Shown here one piece after another: positions 43,835-51,997 of a DNA stretch of 64,000 bases (position 1 is its first letter; each line of letters opens with the position of its first letter). The translations under genes and the position numbers were made by a program. Below the pieces are notes generated by a model that was not told where the DNA came from, made no database searches, and worked only from the letters and a program-made list of their open reading frames with translations. Origin of the DNA: CAZKWG01 sp964615375 (lineage in GTDB: Bacteria; Myxococcota_A; UBA796; CAZKWG01). Location: the NCBI GenBank assembly GCA_964615375.1, contig CAZTOW010000039.1, positions 30,485 to 94,484 on the forward strand, read 5' to 3'.

Positions 43835-43988
43835 GCGCGCGCGCCGTGGGAGAGCCGTCCTCGACGTGCTCCTGAGCCTCAGCGTGGTGGCCGTCGGCAT
43901 CATCGTGGCGGCCTATCTCATGATGCCGGATTTCCAGCGTGGTGTTCGCGCGATCGCCGCCGACATCGAGCAGCGACTGACGCGCTGA
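43824..43988 (+). CDS. Small single-pass membrane protein (54 residues, tentative)
   Basis: A TTG at 43824, inside the last codons of the dehydrogenase, has AGGGTG about six bases upstream and opens a 54-codon frame. It has a basic N-terminus (SERARRGRAV), one clear membrane helix (VLLSLSVVAVGIIVAAYLMM, residues 14-33), and an amphipathic tail ending DIEQRLTR. Charge pattern and overlap favour a real gene; the weak start codon and small size leave doubt. Confidence 0.45.
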   Translation: MISERARRGRAVLDVLLSLSVVAVGIIVAAYLMMPDFQRGVRAIAADIEQRLTR

Positions 43989-44096
43989 GCCCGTCAGTAA
44001 CGATCAGATCGCGCGATCCCGGAGAAGCCGCGAGCGCGGCGCAGAACTGCACGCGCGCGCAGCGGGCGGGATGCAAGAAAAATGTCAGGTGCCGTG

Positions 44097-44125
44097 TTGC
44101 CACCCGCGCCCCTTCAAAGTAATCT
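44097..44125 (+). promoter_or_regulatory. Promoter of the Glu-Gly/Tyr-rich lipoprotein gene
   Basis: TTGCCA, 17-base spacer, TAATCT, 34 bases before the ATG at 44160, with CAGGAGA as ribosome-binding site. Matches a monocistronic unit closed by the terminator at 44842. Confidence 0.5.
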
Positions 44126-44159
44126 GCAGGTGGTCCACGATCCCACTGCAGGAGACGCA

Positions 44160-44819
44160 ATGAGCCTGTTCAACTATCGATACGCGACGCTACTCCTCAC
44201 GGCCTCTCTGGCCTTCGGCCTCGCTGGCTGCCCTGGTACCTCGGACAAGGAGTCCGGCGAGGGTGAGGGCGAGGGCGAGGGCGAGGGTGAGGGTGAGGGT
44301 GAGGGCGAGGGCGAGGGTGAGGGCGAGGGTGAGGGTGAGGGTGAGGGCGAGGGTGAGGGCGAGGGTGAGGGCGAGCTCGGCTGGGTCGGCTTCTACTACG
44401 CCGGCAAGTACGACCCCAGCGCGGGCTGGGACTGCATCAACTTCTACCCCTCCAGCGGCTCGGACATCTCCGACGAGCTGACCTGCGACTCCTGCGACTG
44501 GAGCCTCTACATCGAGTCGGCGTGGAAGGAGGGCGCGACCAGCTACCCCGACTGCGACTGGGACGACTTCGAGTACTGGGGTGAGATCGAGGAGTTCGGC
44601 TCCATCTGGGGCATCTCCTACTACCCCGACAACTACTCCTACCCGGTGTCCTACTACTACGCCTACGGCTACGGCGAGTGGTACGCGCTGTCCTACCTCT
44701 ACTACGGCTACTCCTACTACGACTACCTCTACTGGCAGTGGTCGTTCTTCGTGCAGTACGACAGCGCGGGTCTGATCGAGGCCGCGTTCTTCTACGGCTA
44801 CCCCTACTACGCCTACTGA
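44160..44819 (+). CDS. Lipoprotein with Glu-Gly repeat and Tyr-rich C-terminal domain
   Basis: 219 residues, family not recognised. Signal peptide with lipobox LAGC (Cys25 or so). Residues 33-73 are about 20 Glu-Gly dipeptides. The remaining 145 residues have very little Lys or Arg and are extremely rich in Tyr, Trp, Asp and Ser; four Cys (DCINF, TCDSCDW, DCDW) may form disulfides. The last 60 residues are mostly Tyr-Tyr, Ser-Tyr and Gly-Tyr phrases. This composition suggests a surface-displayed, possibly self-associating or cross-linked structural protein; that is inference. Single-gene unit with its own promoter and terminator. Confidence 0.85.
   Translation: MSLFNYRYATLLLTASLAFGLAGCPGTSDKESGEGEGEGEGEGEGEGEGEGEGEGEGEGEGEGEGEGEGEGELGWVGFYYAGKYDPSAGWDCINFYPSSGSDISDELTCDSCDWSLYIESAWKEGATSYPDCDWDDFEYWGEIEEFGSIWGISYYPDNYSYPVSYYYAYGYGEWYALSYLYYGYSYYDYLYWQWSFFVQYDSAGLIEAAFFYGYPYYAY
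44257..44375 (+). repeat. Hexanucleotide tandem repeat encoding Glu-Gly dipeptides
   Basis: About 20 copies of GGCGAG or GGTGAG, alternating irregularly. Same unit and frame as the repeat at 12891, though the flanking proteins are unrelated. A likely site for length variation by slipped replication; a change of whole units keeps the frame. Confidence 0.95.
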
Positions 44820-44841
44820 GGGGCTGAGGCCCGGATGAAGT

Positions 44842-44874
44842 GAACCCCCGCCTCGGCGGGGGTTCCTGTTTCTG
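44842..44874 (+). terminator. Intrinsic terminator after the Tyr-rich lipoprotein gene
   Basis: Perfect stem GAACCCCCGCC/GGCGGGGGTTC (44842-44852 with 44855-44865; in practice a six-base loop) followed by CTGTTTCT. It can also act on the minus strand, at the end of the convergent sulfatase gene. Confidence 0.85.
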
Positions 44875-44949
44875 GCGTTCCAGGTTTCGGCGAGGTGAGC
44901 GCGCTCGCCGTCCCCCGGGATCAGACTCCCCGCCCTCGCGGGCCGACGC

Positions 44950-47298
44950 TCAGTAGCCGCGAGGGAGCTGGCTCGGGTCCATCAGGCCCTCGAGGTCCTC
45001 CTGCTCCGGGGGCATGTCTCCCTGGGACACGGCGTAGAGCTCGCGGGCCCGCTGCGCCATCTCGGCGCCCTTCGTGGGGTCGCCGATCTTGGCCTCGATG
45101 TTGGCCTGAAGCATGATGATGTGGGCGTTCTCGGGCGCGGCCTTCAGGGCGGGCTCGAGGACGTCGCGCGCCAGTGTGTAGTCGCCCGTGTTGAAGACGG
45201 CCTGTGCCCAGGCGCGCCGCAGCATCGGGTTCGCCGGGCCGGTCTCGCAGAGCGCCCGATACTCGCTGGCCGCGTCGTCCCAGCGCTTCGCGCGCATGTA
45301 GAGCCCGCCCAGCATGCGCCGGGCCCGCGGGCTGGCGCCGAAGACGTCCGCCTCGGTCCGGAGGTGGAGGATGGCCCGCTCCGTGTCGCCGACGGAGGCC
45401 GCCATGCGCCCCAGCACCTCGTGGACCCCGGGCCGCGGCACGCCGTCCTCCAGGCTCTTCTGGAGCAGAGGCCCCGCCTTCGCCGGGTCGCCCTGCCGCG
45501 CGTAGGCCAGGCCGAGCATGGCCTGGAGCCCGCCGCTGGCCGGGTTCTTCTCGTAGGCCGCGAGCGCCGCGGTGAAGGCCTCCTGATCGCGGCCGAGCTG
45601 GCCGAGGATGCGCACCTTGAGCTGAAGCGCAGACTCGTCGCCCGGGACCAGCACCAGGACCGCCTCCGCCTCCCGGAGCGCCTCGTCGAAGCGGGTCTGC
45701 CGCGCCAGGACGATGGCCAGGTTCTGGTGCAGCACGGTGGAGCTGCCGCTCTGCGCGAGGGCGTCCCGCAGGACCTGCTCCGCCTCCGGGAGCCGCTGCA
45801 TGCGCTGGAGGAGCTGGGCGAGGCCGAGGCGGGCCTCGACGATCTGAGGCTCCTTCGCCAGGATCTCCTTGTAGAGCGCCACGGCCTCCTCGGCGCCGTC
45901 GGGCGCGCGCCCGAGCACGCGGGCCTTGTCCAGCCCGCGGATGGTCTCCAGCTTGTCCTTGGCGTCGATGGTGGAGCCCTCGCCGCTCAGGTCGCCGCCG
46001 GCGTTGACGTAGCCGAGCGCGGCGAGCTGCTCCAGCACCTCGGGCGACATGGCCGCGCCGCCCTCGTGCTTGACCGAGCGGGCGTTGACCGCCTCCGTGA
46101 TCTTCTTCAGGCGCGCGACATCGTCCGGGCGGCTGGCGGCGAGGTTGTTCTCCTCGTTCGGGTCCGCCTGGATGTCGAAGAGCCGCGGGTTCGGCGTGTC
46201 CATCAGCTTCAGCGGCCCCTCGGCCACGGCGATCTCGGGGTGGTAGCCGAAGCGCTGGGCCACGCTCTGCGACTCCATGTACACGCCGCCGCGCTCGACC
46301 TTGCCCCCCCGCGAGGCGCCGGAGAGGTCCACGCCGTCGAGATCGGCCGGGATGGGCTGGCCGAGCAGGCCGAGCGCGGTGGGCATCACGTCCACGTTGC
46401 TGACCGTGGCGTCGCGGACGGCCACGGGCGCCGCGAGCGGGTCGGCGGGCCGCACGATGAAGGGGATGCGCATGGTGGGGTCGAAGAGGAAGGTCCCGTG
46501 CGTGAACTCGCCGTGCTCCCCGTTGAGCGCCTCGCCGTGGTCCCCGACCGCGATCCAGGCCACGCCGTCTTTCTGGTTGCGCGCGTCAATGGCCGACTTC
46601 AGGCGCCCGATCTCGCTGTCCATGAAGGCGATCTCGCCGTCATAGGGGCGACCGGGCAGCAGCTCGTTGAAAGGGGAGGGGGGCCGATAGGGGTGGTGGG
46701 CGTCGTAGAAGTGGACCCAGAGGAAGAAGGGCTCGTCGGAGGCCACCCCGGCGAGCCAGCTCAGCGCGTCGTCCACGACCTCGTTGGCCGGGCGCTCCTG
46801 TCCCCAGCGGTTCTGCGGGACGGAGGAGGAGTGGATCTGGTCGGAGTAGGCGTCGAAGCCCTGGTCCAGGTTCCAGACCCGGGTGGTCACGAAGGCGCTC
46901 ACGCTCGCGCCGGTCTTCCACCCGGCCTTCTGGAGGAGCTCCGCGAGCGTGGTCGCGTCGTCGGAGAGGATGGCGTCGCCGTTGTTCCGCACCCCGTGAC
47001 GGGTCGGGTAGGTGCCCGTGAACATCGAGGAGTGGGAGGGCGTGGTCAGCGGGACCGTGGCGTAGCTCACCTCGAAGCGCGCGCCCCCCGAGGCGAGGCC
47101 GTCGAGCGTGGGGGTCTGGGCCCCAGCGTAGCCGTAGGCGCCGATGCGGTCCGCGCGCGTGGTGTCGAGGGTGGCGATGACCAGGGAGGGCCGCTTCGCG
47201 GCGCTCGGGGTCGCGTCAGCGCCCTCTTTGGAGCGGTCTTTCTCCCCGCTGCAGGCGAAGAGGAGGGAGATCGGGAGCAGCAGGGATCGATTTGCCAT
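44950..47298 (-). CDS. Sulfatase-like hydrolase lipoprotein with C-terminal TPRs
   Basis: 782 residues. Signal peptide with lipobox LFAC (Cys16). Residues 36-410 form an alkaline-phosphatase-superfamily sulfatase domain: metal ligand Asp45 in LDTTRAD, active-site TTPSHSSMFTG, HFYDAHHPY, and AVGDHGE. The formylglycine position of C-x-P-S-R is Thr85 and the Arg is His89, so it cannot be a formylglycine sulfatase; a Thr nucleophile as in phosphoethanolamine or lipoteichoic-acid-type transferases fits better. Residues 470-760 are at least seven TPRs. This combination is common in myxobacteria. The substrate is probably at the cell surface. Confidence 0.87.
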   Translation of the reverse strand: MANRSLLLPISLLFACSGEKDRSKEGADATPSAAKRPSLVIATLDTTRADRIGAYGYAGAQTPTLDGLASGGARFEVSYATVPLTTPSHSSMFTGTYPTRHGVRNNGDAILSDDATTLAELLQKAGWKTGASVSAFVTTRVWNLDQGFDAYSDQIHSSSVPQNRWGQERPANEVVDDALSWLAGVASDEPFFLWVHFYDAHHPYRPPSPFNELLPGRPYDGEIAFMDSEIGRLKSAIDARNQKDGVAWIAVGDHGEALNGEHGEFTHGTFLFDPTMRIPFIVRPADPLAAPVAVRDATVSNVDVMPTALGLLGQPIPADLDGVDLSGASRGGKVERGGVYMESQSVAQRFGYHPEIAVAEGPLKLMDTPNPRLFDIQADPNEENNLAASRPDDVARLKKITEAVNARSVKHEGGAAMSPEVLEQLAALGYVNAGGDLSGEGSTIDAKDKLETIRGLDKARVLGRAPDGAEEAVALYKEILAKEPQIVEARLGLAQLLQRMQRLPEAEQVLRDALAQSGSSTVLHQNLAIVLARQTRFDEALREAEAVLVLVPGDESALQLKVRILGQLGRDQEAFTAALAAYEKNPASGGLQAMLGLAYARQGDPAKAGPLLQKSLEDGVPRPGVHEVLGRMAASVGDTERAILHLRTEADVFGASPRARRMLGGLYMRAKRWDDAASEYRALCETGPANPMLRRAWAQAVFNTGDYTLARDVLEPALKAAPENAHIIMLQANIEAKIGDPTKGAEMAQRARELYAVSQGDMPPEQEDLEGLMDPSQLPRGY

Positions 47299-47345
47299 GG
47301 TTCGCCGGGATCGTTAGCCAGACGGCCTGTCAGCGGAGGGACGAA

Positions 47346-48380
47346 ATGGGCGCGAAGGTCGTTCGAGAGCTCTTGCTGACGTGCGTGCTGGCGCTGTTGC
47401 TGGGGGGTGGGGGGTACGCCGCTGCCCAGAAGGCTGGGAAACAGGGCAAGGCGCAGCGCTCGGGGAAGGTGGACCTGGCCTCGGCGCGCCGCGCGATGCG
47501 CAACACACCCTGGCGCGCCTCCTTCTTCGGCCACCAGTGGCGCAACGCGCTGCCGGGGCTTCGGGAGGAGCTCACGAATAACCCAGATGACGCCGAGCTG
47601 CATGCCTACCTGGCGGTGGCGAGCGCGAAGATCGGGCGCTACGCCGACGCGCTCCCGGCCTTCGAGAACGCGGAGGGCTCGCCCTACTACGAGTCCAGCG
47701 GGCTCGACGAGCACGCCACGACCCTCCGCGCCACCGGCAACTTCGACCAGGCCATCGCGCTGCGCCGGGAGGCGCTGGCGGCCTCACCGACCGAGGTGCG
47801 CCGGGTCAGCATCAGCTTCGATCTCGCCGACGACTACCGGGCCGCGGGCGACCTCTACAACGCGCAGCAGGTGGCCGAGTACGTGCTCGCCGCGACGCCC
47901 GGCCTGGAGGAGGCCTACGCGCTGCTGGCCGACATCGCGATCGACGCGGGCGACCTCGAGGAGGCGGAGCTCCAGCTCTGGTTCGCCGACCTCTACGGTC
48001 GCCGGAGCGCGCGGACCCGGGCGACGCGCGGGCGCCTGCAGCTGGCCTACGGCGACGACGAGGCGGCGCTGGCCGAGGTGCGCGAGGGCCGGATGCGCTC
48101 GCGCAACCACCTGCCCTGGGCCATCCAGGGGGAGGCCATGCGCCGCATGGGCGATCCCGTGGGCTGCCTCTCCCTGCTGGATTCGGGCTTTCTCCCCGAC
48201 AAGGACAGGCCGGACATGACGGCGGCGAAGCTCGCGTGCCTCGCCTCCGCCGGCTATCTGGACGAGGCCGAGGAGCTCCGCCACTGGGCCGTCGACGTCT
48301 ACCCGAAGGACGCCAGCGTGCTGGCGGCCTCCAAGGTCCTGGACCTCGCGCTGGCGAAGGCCAGCCAGCCTCAGTTGTAG
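47346..48380 (+). CDS. Secreted TPR protein
   Basis: 344 residues; ATG at 47346 after GGAGGG. Signal peptide (LLLTCVLALLLGGGGYAAAQ). Six to eight TPR-like helix pairs from residue 60 on (ELHAYLAVASAKIGRYADALPAFENA, LRATGNFDQAIALRREAL). Divergent from the TPR sulfatase gene, so the two may work on the same envelope process. Ten-base convergent overlap with the following lipoprotein gene. Confidence 0.8.
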   Translation: MGAKVVRELLLTCVLALLLGGGGYAAAQKAGKQGKAQRSGKVDLASARRAMRNTPWRASFFGHQWRNALPGLREELTNNPDDAELHAYLAVASAKIGRYADALPAFENAEGSPYYESSGLDEHATTLRATGNFDQAIALRREALAASPTEVRRVSISFDLADDYRAAGDLYNAQQVAEYVLAATPGLEEAYALLADIAIDAGDLEEAELQLWFADLYGRRSARTRATRGRLQLAYGDDEAALAEVREGRMRSRNHLPWAIQGEAMRRMGDPVGCLSLLDSGFLPDKDRPDMTAAKLACLASAGYLDEAEELRHWAVDVYPKDASVLAASKVLDLALAKASQPQL

Positions 48381-48985
48381 AGCGCGTCCACCCAGCTCGC
48401 CGCGCTCGGCAGGTCGAACTCGGAGGCGTCGAAGCCGTCCACGTCTCCGTCCACGTCGAGCGTGAACGAGCCCGCGTTCACGTCCACGCCCACCGCGAGC
48501 GCGAACGCGAAGGCCGTCTGGCCGGAGACCTCGCCGGAGACCGCGAGATCGCCGCTCGTGTCGAAGGCGTAGGAGAGCGTGCCGCCGTCCAGGTCCAGGT
48601 GGGCCTCGGTGAACACCGAGACGTCGCCGTCCATCATCACGCCCAGCTCTTCTACGCTCACGCCGACGTAGCCCAGGGCCAGGTCGAAGACGTAGTCGTA
48701 GTTCTCCGAGTCGATCTCGGCCGATCCGTCGATGGTCGCCTCACCCGACCAGGCGTCGTCGCCGCTCAGCGTGCCCGAGATCGAGCCGCCGGTCGCATCG
48801 GCCTCCACCGTGATCCCCTCGGGGACGTTCACGCCCTCGACGGCGTCGTAGACCGACCGGTACACCGAGCCGATCATCTGGGTCTGGCTCTGGAAGACCT
48901 GCTCGGCCTCCCTCGAGGAGAGCTTGCTGCCGTCGCAGCCCACGGCCAGCATCATCACGCCCACACACACGAACAGGTTTCGCAT
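48371..48985 (-). CDS. Putative lipoprotein, beta-rich, unknown function
   Basis: 204 residues from the ATG at 48985. Signal peptide with lipobox AVGC (Cys17). Then a helix (REAEQVFQSQTQMIGSVYRSV) and a Gly/Asp/Ser-rich beta region with alternating strands (GEATIDGSAEIDSENYDYVFDLAL). Very acidic, few Lys. Not recognised; the composition matches exported proteins of this genome. Confidence 0.75.
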   Translation of the reverse strand: MRNLFVCVGVMMLAVGCDGSKLSSREAEQVFQSQTQMIGSVYRSVYDAVEGVNVPEGITVEADATGGSISGTLSGDDAWSGEATIDGSAEIDSENYDYVFDLALGYVGVSVEELGVMMDGDVSVFTEAHLDLDGGTLSYAFDTSGDLAVSGEVSGQTAFAFALAVGVDVNAGSFTLDVDGDVDGFDASEFDLPSAASWVDALYN

Positions 48986-49129
48986 CGTGACCTCCCGCGC
49001 ACCAGCTTGCCCGCTCGGGTGGTGCCGCGCAATCGGGTACGGGCGGTGGGCGGGACAGGATCTCGTCAATCCGCGGCGGGCCGCTCGCCGGACATCGGTT
49101 ATCCCTGCCCGCGAAGATCAGGAGCGCCG

Positions 49130-50149
49130 TTGCGCGTACCGCGCGTCATGCTCACCCGCTACGGCGGGCCCGAGGTGCTGGAGGTGCAGGAGCACGAGCT
49201 CCCCGCCCCCGGCCCCGGAGAGGTGCGCGTGGCGGTGCGCGCGGCCGGGATCAACTTCGCCGAGATCTTCTGCCGGCTCGGGCTCTACAGCGCCGCGCCG
49301 CCGCCCCCCTTCGTCCCGGGCTTCGAGTTCGCCGGGGAGGTCGTGGACGCGGGCGAGGGCGTCTCCTGGCGCCCCGGGGACCGGGTGCTGGGGGTCACGC
49401 GCTTCGGCGGCTACCAGGGCGGGCTCATCGCTGAGGCCGCGCGCCTGCGGGCGATCCCCGAGGGCTGGAGCTTCGAGGAGGCCGGCGGCTTCCCCGCGGC
49501 GGCGCTGACGGCGGCCTACGGCCTCTTCGAGCTCGGTCGGCTGAGGCCCGGCGAGCGCGTGGTGATCCACTCCGCGGCGGGCGGGGTGGGCTCCCTGGCG
49601 GTTCAGCTCGCCCGCGCGCGCGGGGCGGTCGTCGTGGGCACCTGCGGGTCCGACGCCAAGCTGCCGGTGCTGGAGCAGCTGGGCTGCGCCCTGGCCCTGA
49701 ACTACAAGCAGGGGGACTGGGCCGCGACGGTCCGCGAGCGCCTGGGGCCGGTGGACATCGTGTTCGACGCGCTGGGCGGGCGGGTCCTGAAGCAGGGCTA
49801 CGATCTGCTGCGCAACCGCGGGCGCCTGGTCAGCTACGGCTTCAGCCTGATGGCCTCGCCGGGGGACGCGCCGAGCTGGCCGCGGCTCGCCTGGCAGTGG
49901 CTCCAGATGCCGCGCTTCTCGCCGCTCAAGCTGGTCGGCGACAGCCGCTCGGTGGCGGGCTTCAACGTGCTGCGGCTCTGGGACGAGCTCGACGTGCTGG
50001 CGGGGCTCTTCGACGAGGCCCTGGACATCGCCCGCCGGGGGCTCGTCCGCGTGCCGCTGGGGGAGGTCGCCCCCTACACGGAGGTCGGGCGCCTCCACAC
50101 GGCGCTGCAGGCGGGGCGGACGACGGGTAAGCTGGTGATGCGCTTCTAG
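49130..50149 (+). CDS. Zinc-independent quinone oxidoreductase / VAT1-like medium-chain reductase
   Basis: 339 residues from a TTG at 49130 with AGGAG five bases upstream; an ATG six codons on is the alternative. YGGPEVLEV, GPGEVRVAVRAAGINFAEI, FVPGFEFAGEVV, and the Rossmann loop HSAAGGVGSLAVQLA mark the quinone oxidoreductase branch of the MDR family; no zinc-binding Cys cluster. Closest in pattern to synaptic-vesicle VAT1-type proteins (FSLMASPGD, NVLRLWDE). NADPH use is likely. Confidence 0.88.
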   Translation: MRVPRVMLTRYGGPEVLEVQEHELPAPGPGEVRVAVRAAGINFAEIFCRLGLYSAAPPPPFVPGFEFAGEVVDAGEGVSWRPGDRVLGVTRFGGYQGGLIAEAARLRAIPEGWSFEEAGGFPAAALTAAYGLFELGRLRPGERVVIHSAAGGVGSLAVQLARARGAVVVGTCGSDAKLPVLEQLGCALALNYKQGDWAATVRERLGPVDIVFDALGGRVLKQGYDLLRNRGRLVSYGFSLMASPGDAPSWPRLAWQWLQMPRFSPLKLVGDSRSVAGFNVLRLWDELDVLAGLFDEALDIARRGLVRVPLGEVAPYTEVGRLHTALQAGRTTGKLVMRF

Positions 50150-50162
50150 GCGGGGTCAAGAG

Positions 50163-50888
50163 ATGTGGCTGCTCCTCATCCAGGTCGCCCAGGCTGGCCC
50201 GCTCGGTCAGCCCTCCCCCGATCCGAAGGTCGAGCGGATAACCCTGAGCGGCCGCGCGGAGACCGAGACGGTCGGGGTCCGCGTGGTGGGCTGCCAGGGA
50301 GAGGCCGGCTGCGAGGCCGTCCTGGAGGCGCGCACCTGGGCGGCGGAGCTCTCGGTGGCCCTGTTCCGGGGCGTCGGCGTCTACGGCGTGCTCAGCCACC
50401 GCTACGAGGCGGTGCAGGCCGCGCAGTACGCGGGGACGGGGCGGTCCTGGGCCCTGGGCGCGCGCCTGGCGGCTCCCCTGGTCGGGCCGCTGGGGGTCGC
50501 AGCCGACGCCCGCTACGAGCGCAGCGAGACGGAAGGGGACGCTCAGGACGGCGCGCTGGCCGGGGCCGGGGATCAGCGCTGGTCCAGCCCGCGGCTCAGC
50601 CTGGTCGCGACGCTGGGACAACCGGAGGGGGGCGGGCTCGGCTGGCTCGGGGTCCAGGCCGCCCCGGGGTGGAAGGCTGAGCTCACGCCGCTCGGCGCGG
50701 TGGACGATGTCCCCCTGGTCGAGGTGACCCTGAAGCCCACGCTCCCGGCCAGCGCCGTCTTCGGTCTGGCCGGCGTGTCCGAGGAGCTCGGCCTGCCCTG
50801 GCGCCGGAGCGCGCGCGTGTCCGCGGGCGCCGAGGCCTGGATGGGCCAGACCTCGGGGCTGAGCGCCTGGATCGGGATCGGCTACTGA
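50163..50888 (+). CDS. Putative outer-membrane beta-barrel protein
   Basis: 241 residues; ATG at 50163, 13 bases after the oxidoreductase stop. Short signal (LLLIQVAQAG). Alternating polar/hydrophobic strands and the aromatic C-terminal end WIGIGY fit a small barrel of eight to ten strands. Two Cys close together (VVGCQGEAGCEA). Family not recognised. Ends two bases from the convergent lipoprotein gene. Confidence 0.6.
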   Translation: MWLLLIQVAQAGPLGQPSPDPKVERITLSGRAETETVGVRVVGCQGEAGCEAVLEARTWAAELSVALFRGVGVYGVLSHRYEAVQAAQYAGTGRSWALGARLAAPLVGPLGVAADARYERSETEGDAQDGALAGAGDQRWSSPRLSLVATLGQPEGGGLGWLGVQAAPGWKAELTPLGAVDDVPLVEVTLKPTLPASAVFGLAGVSEELGLPWRRSARVSAGAEAWMGQTSGLSAWIGIGY

Positions 50889-50889
50889 C

Positions 50890-51870
50890 TCAGCTCCCCG
50901 AGGAGCCGACCGTGTACTGCAGCACCATGCCGCGGTTGCCGATGGCCCACACCGTGCCGTCGCCCGCGCTGTCGATGCCGTAGAGGTTGTTGTCCACGCC
51001 CGTGGGCAGCGTGGTCCACTCCTCGCCGTTCCACACCCAGGCGCCGCCGTTGCTGCCGACCACGTAGACCTCGGTGGACGAGGCCACCCACACGTCCCAC
51101 AGCGAGGTCTCCGCCGGGGGCTCCACGGCGGTCCACTGGTCGCCCTCCCAGTGCAGGACGGTGCCCTCCACGCCGACGGCCCAGATGTCGGTCGCGCTGG
51201 TCCCAGCCACGGCGTACAGCGTGCGGCGGCTGTCCAGCGCGTCGTCCACCCAGGTCTCCCCGGTGAAGATCGCGTAGTCACCGTCCTCGCCCACCGCCAT
51301 GCCCGCGGTGCCGTCGTAGTAGATGTCGTTGAAGCGCCGGCCGGTCGCGACGTCCTGGTACTCCCAGGCTCCGCTCTTGTTGGCGTAGACGCCGCCCCAG
51401 CCCACGCTGACCATGTCGGAGGCGCTCGCGCCGTCCACCGCCAGCAGGTTGGGGGTCCCGATGTCCTCGGTCGTCCAGCTCCCGCCCGAGTAGCTGGCGA
51501 TGATCCCGATGTTGCCCACCGCGGTCAGGGTGAGCGAGGCGTCGGCGCCGCTGCCCCAGAGGTCGTTGAGATCCTCGCCGTCGGTGTCCAGGCTCATGGA
51601 GGCCCAGGAGTCCGAGTTTCTCAGCCAGGACTTGCCGCCCTGGGAGACGACGGCCACCGCGCCGGTGGGCGTGGCGTAGAGCCCCGTGAGCGTGTTGCTG
51701 GTCTCGATGCGGACCTCGGTCCACACCGGGGGAGCCTCGCCGGTGTCCGTGTCGGAGTTGCCGCTGTCCGTGTCCTGGGGTTGGGTGTCGCCGGTCTCCT
51801 GGCCGCCCGTGTCCTTGTCATTGCAGGCGATCAGAGCCGAGAGAGAGAGGAGAAGGAGTGTCGCGCGCAT
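50890..51870 (-). CDS. Putative beta-propeller lipoprotein
   Basis: 326 residues from the ATG at 51870. Signal peptide with lipobox LIAC (Cys16), then an Asp/Thr/Gly-rich linker. The rest is a set of about seven repeats of the kind DIWAVGVEGTVLHWEGDQWTAV and EVYVVGSNGGAWVWNGEEWTTL (shown in part), as in photosystem II stability-factor-like and myxobacterial propellers. Probably surface-exposed and a binding protein. Confidence 0.8.
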   Translation of the reverse strand: MRATLLLLSLSALIACNDKDTGGQETGDTQPQDTDSGNSDTDTGEAPPVWTEVRIETSNTLTGLYATPTGAVAVVSQGGKSWLRNSDSWASMSLDTDGEDLNDLWGSGADASLTLTAVGNIGIIASYSGGSWTTEDIGTPNLLAVDGASASDMVSVGWGGVYANKSGAWEYQDVATGRRFNDIYYDGTAGMAVGEDGDYAIFTGETWVDDALDSRRTLYAVAGTSATDIWAVGVEGTVLHWEGDQWTAVEPPAETSLWDVWVASSTEVYVVGSNGGAWVWNGEEWTTLPTGVDNNLYGIDSAGDGTVWAIGNRGMVLQYTVGSSGS

Positions 51871-51888
51871 TTCCACCTCAGCGAGGTA

Positions 51889-51917
51889 ATCGAAGCTGGA
51901 ACCAGCCCGGGTGTCAA
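51889..51917 (-). promoter_or_regulatory. Promoter of the propeller lipoprotein gene
   Basis: Minus strand: perfect TTGACA, 17-base spacer, TTCGAT (weak -10), 19 bases before the ATG at 51870. Confidence 0.45.
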
Positions 51918-51997
51918 GTGGCCTGTCGGAGTAATCGCGCAAGGCCCGCGGGGCGAGCCCAGGGCGCGCGACGGTCGCCCCCGGGTTAAGACCCGGC

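Noticed and set aside
49065..49070. TTGACG as -35 box for the lipoprotein gene at 48371-48985
   Set aside because: No acceptable -10 box is found 16-18 bases downstream on the minus strand.
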